Source: Shewanella amazonensis SB2B (lineage in GTDB: Bacteria > Pseudomonadota > Gammaproteobacteria > Enterobacterales > Shewanellaceae). From it: a stretch of DNA of 64,000 nucleotides. A program made the position numbers and the translations under genes. Positions 60,707 through 64,000 of the stretch are shown here, piece after piece (positions within the stretch are counted from its first letter, which is position 1; each line of letters opens with the position of its first letter). Where the stretch lies: assembly GCF_000015245.1 (NCBI RefSeq), contig NC_008700.1, positions 2,796,001-2,860,000 of the forward strand. The letters run 5' to 3'. The notes under the pieces were generated by a model. The model was given only the letters and a program-made list of their open reading frames with translations. It was not told the origin of the DNA and did not search any database.

Positions 60707-62166
60707 CGCACGGCCACCGAGAAACACACATTGGCGAGTTGGGTAAAGTGCGTAAAACTGCCGAACTCATCATCGCCAAAATTGCGGCCCGATACGCCCC
60801 TGTCGGCATAAAACAGCCCTATAACCTTGCCGTCCATTTCCAGTGGCGCCAGTAAAAAACCACTCTTGGCCAAACGTTTGCGTAGAGGCTCATCCAGACT
60901 GAGCCGCCAGCGTGGGGAGTCGGGGGAATCAATGTTTAAGGGCTGCTTTAAATCAATCACATGGCGAAACAGATGATCGGGCTCAGTAATATCGATTACA
61001 AAATCACGCTTGATGTTGTCAGCATTGTCGCCCAGCACGATACGGGGCTGCAGCATCTTGCGGCTGGGCGACAACAGCAGCACGGCGCAGCTATCCACCC
61101 CAACACCGTTTAATATCCCTTCCAACGTGGTTTGCATCACCTGATTGATATCGGCTTTGGCCACCGCGAAGCCAGTGAGCTCACGGAGCTTTTTCAGTTG
61201 TACATTCACATCGCCTTCGCGCCAGCGTCCTTCATTAAGACTTTCCTGGTTTTCCATCAAGCGATTGGGGTTTGGTAAAAACTCCACCAATACCTTGGCG
61301 CCATAGGCATCGGCCAGCTTGTGAGTCGCATTGGCACATTGAATGGCCCTGGCCTTAAAATCATCGGGTTTCAACCCCATCATTTCGGCCCCCTGACGCA
61401 CCCGTTTTTCAAGCTCGGCGTGGTCGGGATAGGTTTCTGCCAGCTCCTGCACCAACTTGTTGGCCACAAAAATGGCGCGGATTTCCGGCATCCGCTCATC
61501 GGGGTTGTTGAGTGATTTGATGAGCACTTCACCAAGCCCCCAACTACGGGCCAACCCCTGGGTCAGCTGGCTGAAACTGGTCCCCAGATGTTCACGAACC
61601 TGAGTGAGTACTGCGGCAGGGTCTTCGACACCATCAAGGGCTCTGTCCAGTTCATTGGCAAGTGGGCCACCCATGCTCCAAAAGGCACTTTCACCGAGGT
61701 GGTATAACAGCGCGGCAATAAAGGCTTCTTCCTGCATTTCTTCATCGTGTGCAGCAAGCATCATCCTGGCCAACATCGCTGCCTGAAACGAGCGTGCCAT
61801 GAGTTTCAGCAGCCTTTGATACACGCCGGGAGTCAGATTTTTATTTTCCAACAAGCTGGAGAGCAGTTTGGCGGTAATACAAATATTGCGAATGGTATCA
61901 AAACCCAACACCACGGCGGCGCGGCTCACCGTTGTGACCTGGCTGATGCCTTTGTTATAGGTCGCACTGTTTGCCACGCGCAGGATTCGGGATGTGAGGG
62001 CATTGTCGTGCATCACGCTACGGCCCAGTATCGCCATAGAGGAGACATCATCCTTTGCCAACTTTTCCAGGGTTTTTACCGTTGAGCACAGGGCAGGCAT
62101 TTCCTGCTCACTGATCCTCTTGGTCCAATAATCCACACCCTTGGGTTCGCCAACGTTGTTTTTCAA
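60700..62166 (-). CDS. HDOD-GAF signalling protein
   Basis: 488 residues. An HDOD domain fills about 15-215 (MPALCSTVKTLEKLAKDDVSS, LTSRILRVANSATYN, VSRAAVVLGFDTIRN). A GAF-like domain lies at about 320-480 (GVGVDSCAVLLLSPSRKMLQPR and FLLAPLEMDGKVIGLFYADRG). HDOD proteins bind partners or nucleotides in chemotaxis, type VI and c-di-GMP pathways. The catalytic HD pair is absent, as in the whole family. It faces the c-di-GMP block and lies alone on its strand. Confidence 0.85.
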   Translation of the reverse strand: MKNNVGEPKGVDYWTKRISEQEMPALCSTVKTLEKLAKDDVSSMAILGRSVMHDNALTSRILRVANSATYNKGISQVTTVSRAAVVLGFDTIRNICITAKLLSSLLENKNLTPGVYQRLLKLMARSFQAAMLARMMLAAHDEEMQEEAFIAALLYHLGESAFWSMGGPLANELDRALDGVEDPAAVLTQVREHLGTSFSQLTQGLARSWGLGEVLIKSLNNPDERMPEIRAIFVANKLVQELAETYPDHAELEKRVRQGAEMMGLKPDDFKARAIQCANATHKLADAYGAKVLVEFLPNPNRLMENQESLNEGRWREGDVNVQLKKLRELTGFAVAKADINQVMQTTLEGILNGVGVDSCAVLLLSPSRKMLQPRIVLGDNADNIKRDFVIDITEPDHLFRHVIDLKQPLNIDSPDSPRWRLSLDEPLRKRLAKSGFLLAPLEMDGKVIGLFYADRGVSGRNFGDDEFGSFTHFTQLANVCFSVAVRH

Positions 62167-62287
62167 TGGAGTTTCGCATGTAAAGAGAATGTTTTCCGAT
62201 TATAGACAGGGATTTGCCGGTAAGGCGACTGCCCGGTGTCAACTTTTAACTGGCAGGTCAAATTTACGGCACCAAAAGTGGATTATC

Positions 62288-62314
62288 AAAAAAAAGCGGC
62301 CCAAGGAAGGCCGC
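62288..62314 (-). terminator. Second terminator downstream of aceA
   Basis: On the minus strand GCGGCC, seven-base loop, GGCCGC, then eight T. It backs up the hairpin at 62374-62408 and shields the HDOD gene from aceA read-through. Confidence 0.85.
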
Positions 62315-62373
62315 AAAACACAAGCAACGTGGTTGAAAACAACAGCATGGGAAGTCTCACCCAAAGGGAGAGA

Positions 62374-62408
62374 AAAGCCCCGCACGGCACGTAGGAAACC
62401 GTGCAGGG
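62374..62408 (-). terminator. Terminator of aceA
   Basis: On the minus strand CCC-t-GCACGG pairs with CCGTGCGGGG around an eleven-base loop, followed by CTTTT. It lies about 20 bases after the aceA stop. Confidence 0.75.
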
Positions 62409-62427
62409 TAAAAGGGAGCAACGACTA

Positions 62428-63747
62428 TCAGTGGAACTGTTCTTCCTCAGTGGAACCGGTCAGTGCAGTCACAGAAGAGGCACCGCCCTGAATGATATTG
62501 GTCATCTTGTCGAAGTAGCCGGTGCCCACTTCCTGCTGGTGCGCCACAAAGGTATATCCCTTACTGGCGGCAGCAAACTCGGCTTCCTGCACCTTCTCTA
62601 CATAGTGCTTCATGCCTTCACCGCGGGCGTAGTCGTACGCCAGGTCGAACATGTTGAACCACATATTGTGGATACCGGCCAGGGTGATGAACTGATACTT
62701 GTAGCCCATGTCAGACAAGGCCTGCTGGAACTTGGCGATAGTGGCGTCGTCCAGATTCTTCTTCCAGTTGAAAGAAGGTGAGCAGTTATAGGCCAGCAGC
62801 TGATCCGGGTACTTGGCATGGATGGCCTCGGCGAAGCGGCGGGCTTCTTCCAGGTCCGGCTTGGCAGTTTCACACCAGATGAGGTCGGCGTATGGAGCGT
62901 AAGCCAAACCACGGGCGATGGCCTGGTCCAGACCGGCACGGACACGGTAGAAACCTTCGCTGGTACGCTCACCTGTGATGAAGTCGCTGTCGTATGGGTC
63001 GCAATCCGAGGTCAGCAGATCGGCAGCATTGGCGTCGGTACGGGCAATAACCAGAGTCTCTACGCCAGATACGTCAGCCGCCAAACGGGCCGCAACCAGT
63101 TTTTGTACCGCTTCCTGAGTGGGCACCAACACTTTGCCGCCCATGTGACCGCATTTCTTTACCGATGCCAGCTGATCTTCAAAGTGCACACCGGCGGCAC
63201 CGGCATCAATCATAGACTTCATCAACTCGTAAGCATTGAGTACACCACCAAAGCCGGCTTCGGCATCCGCCACGATTGGCAGGAAGTAATCAACGAACTT
63301 GTCATCTTCCGGACCTACGCCGTTGCTCCATTGGATCTGGTCGGCGCGGCGGAATGAGTTATTGATACGACCAACCACAGCAGGCACAGAGTTGGCGGGG
63401 TACAGAGATTGGTCTGGGTACATGGTACCGGCCAGGTTGGCATCGGCGGCTACCTGCCAGCCAGACAAATAGATAGCTTCAATGCCGGCCTTGGCCTGCT
63501 GTACCGCCTGACCACCGGTCAGGGCACCGAGGGAGTTTACATAACCTTTTTTGGCACCACCGTTGACCAGGTCCCACAGTTTGGCTGCGCCGCGCTGGGC
63601 CACTGTATTCTCCGGTACAAAAGAGCCGCGCAGCGAAACCACTTCTTCGGCAGTATAAGGACGGCGCACACCTTTCCAGCGTGGGTTTTCGGCCCAGTCC
63701 TTTTTCAGTGCGTCAATTTGTTCCTGGCGGCTGATGTACTTGCTCAT
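62428..63747 (-). CDS. aceA: Isocitrate lyase
   Basis: 439 residues from ATG 63747, with AAGGAGA upstream; a 14-residue longer reading is not in the family. It splits isocitrate into succinate and glyoxylate for growth on acetate or fatty acids. The catalytic signature is KKCGHMGGKVLVPTQEAV near 185-200, with ANLAGTMYPDQSLYP, ADAEAGFGG and YNCSPSFNWKK. It is 80 bases downstream of the malate synthase gene, the usual aceBA order. Confidence 0.97.
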   Translation of the reverse strand: MSKYISRQEQIDALKKDWAENPRWKGVRRPYTAEEVVSLRGSFVPENTVAQRGAAKLWDLVNGGAKKGYVNSLGALTGGQAVQQAKAGIEAIYLSGWQVAADANLAGTMYPDQSLYPANSVPAVVGRINNSFRRADQIQWSNGVGPEDDKFVDYFLPIVADAEAGFGGVLNAYELMKSMIDAGAAGVHFEDQLASVKKCGHMGGKVLVPTQEAVQKLVAARLAADVSGVETLVIARTDANAADLLTSDCDPYDSDFITGERTSEGFYRVRAGLDQAIARGLAYAPYADLIWCETAKPDLEEARRFAEAIHAKYPDQLLAYNCSPSFNWKKNLDDATIAKFQQALSDMGYKYQFITLAGIHNMWFNMFDLAYDYARGEGMKHYVEKVQEAEFAAASKGYTFVAHQQEVGTGYFDKMTNIIQGGASSVTALTGSTEEEQFH

Positions 63748-63825
63748 GGTGACTCTCCTTTGGGGTGTTAGGGTCTGCCCGTCACGCATGTGACGGGTAA
63801 GATGTTCTATGTTTTCAGGGATTAA

Positions 63826-64000
63826 TCAGTGTTCTTGTTTGGTCAGCAGCTCGTAGCCCGGCAGTGTCAGGAAGTCGACCAGCTCGTCGGCGGTCGTGAT
63901 CTCCTCCAGCAGCACAGCCGCTTGGGTAAATCTGCCGTGGGTAAAGCGCTCGCTGCCCACTTCTTCTTTGACGTTGGCAAGCTCCTCCACCAGCATTTCC
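63826..64000 (-). CDS. aceB: Malate synthase A, 3' end (partial)
   Basis: The last 57 residues run off the right edge: EMLVEELANVKEEVGSERF, then VLLEEITTADELVDFLTLP and GYELLTKQEH before TGA. The DFLTLPGYELL ending is typical of the aceB C-terminus, and aceA follows it on the same strand. It would condense glyoxylate with acetyl-CoA to malate. Confidence 0.9.
   Translation of the reverse strand, partial: EMLVEELANVKEEVGSERFTHGRFTQAAVLLEEITTADELVDFLTLPGYELLTKQEH

Noticed and set aside
1..64000. tRNA, rRNA, CRISPR arrays, insertion sequences, prophage
   Set aside because: Looked for by eye on both strands; no cloverleaf-like gene, repeat-spacer array, transposase or phage structural gene was seen. 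A dedicated tRNA or ncRNA search was not possible.

Overview
The window looks like chromosomal DNA of a gammaproteobacterium of the Shewanella type. This rests on the gene order rlmN-pilW-rodZ-ispG-hisS-yfgM-bamB-der, on guaB-guaA divergent from xseA, on cydABX and an Fnr/EtrA-like box, and on flagellar genes with both sigma-54-like and sigma-28-like promoters. The genus is inferred from gene content and order; no database was searched. I saw no rRNA, tRNA, CRISPR array, insertion sequence or phage gene.

Layout. (1) 1-9302 is a visibly AT-rich surface-sugar island. It holds a FemAB-like transferase, sialic/legionaminic acid synthase (neuB-type), UDP-sugar 2-epimerase (neuC-type), an aminotransferase-fold protein, a GNAT, a CBS-nucleotidyltransferase (PtmE-like) and a CMP-nonulosonate synthetase (neuA-type). 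A Maf-type flagellin glycosyltransferase follows behind its own sigma-54-like promoter. Together they would make a CMP-activated nonulosonic acid and attach it to flagellin. (2) 9303-16825 holds a DUF2947 protein, a secreted chalcone-isomerase-fold protein, an outer-membrane barrel, and a TetR regulator facing an RND efflux operon across two identical operator-like repeats. A YdcH-like small protein ends the segment. (3) 16826-23977 holds a chemoreceptor with a sigma-28-like promoter, a TfoX C-terminal-domain protein, the cydABX oxidase operon and a stand-alone transcription unit for a 25-residue peptide. (4) 23978-30406 is core metabolism: purL, mltF, a 40-residue basic peptide gene and tadA. 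(5) 30407-36500 looks accessory: a diguanylate cyclase, a VOC protein, a nuclease-STAND NTPase gene broken by a one-base shift, and a structured repeat-like element. (6) 36531-50179 is housekeeping: guaA, guaB, xseA, then the der-to-rlmN operon read leftwards. (7) 50327-54440 holds a CNNM-type membrane protein, a 5'-nucleotidase-family phosphoesterase, a double GNAT and a DUF3820 protein. (8) 54441-55950 is a ParA-like ATPase with a small putative DNA-binding partner, preceded by an AT-rich repeat-bearing leader. (9) 56135-62166 is a signalling block: a periplasmic solute-binding protein with no permease, a membrane diguanylate cyclase, an MtfA-like peptidase, an NTF2-fold secreted protein and an opposing HDOD-GAF protein. 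(10) 62428-64000 is the glyoxylate shunt: aceA and the 3' end of aceB.

The most notable items are the frameshifted nuclease-STAND gene (candidate anti-phage protein), the solute-binding protein/diguanylate cyclase pair, the ParA pair with its repeat-rich leader, two unlisted microprotein genes, and several well-spaced regulatory sites (sigma-54, sigma-28, tandem TetR operators).
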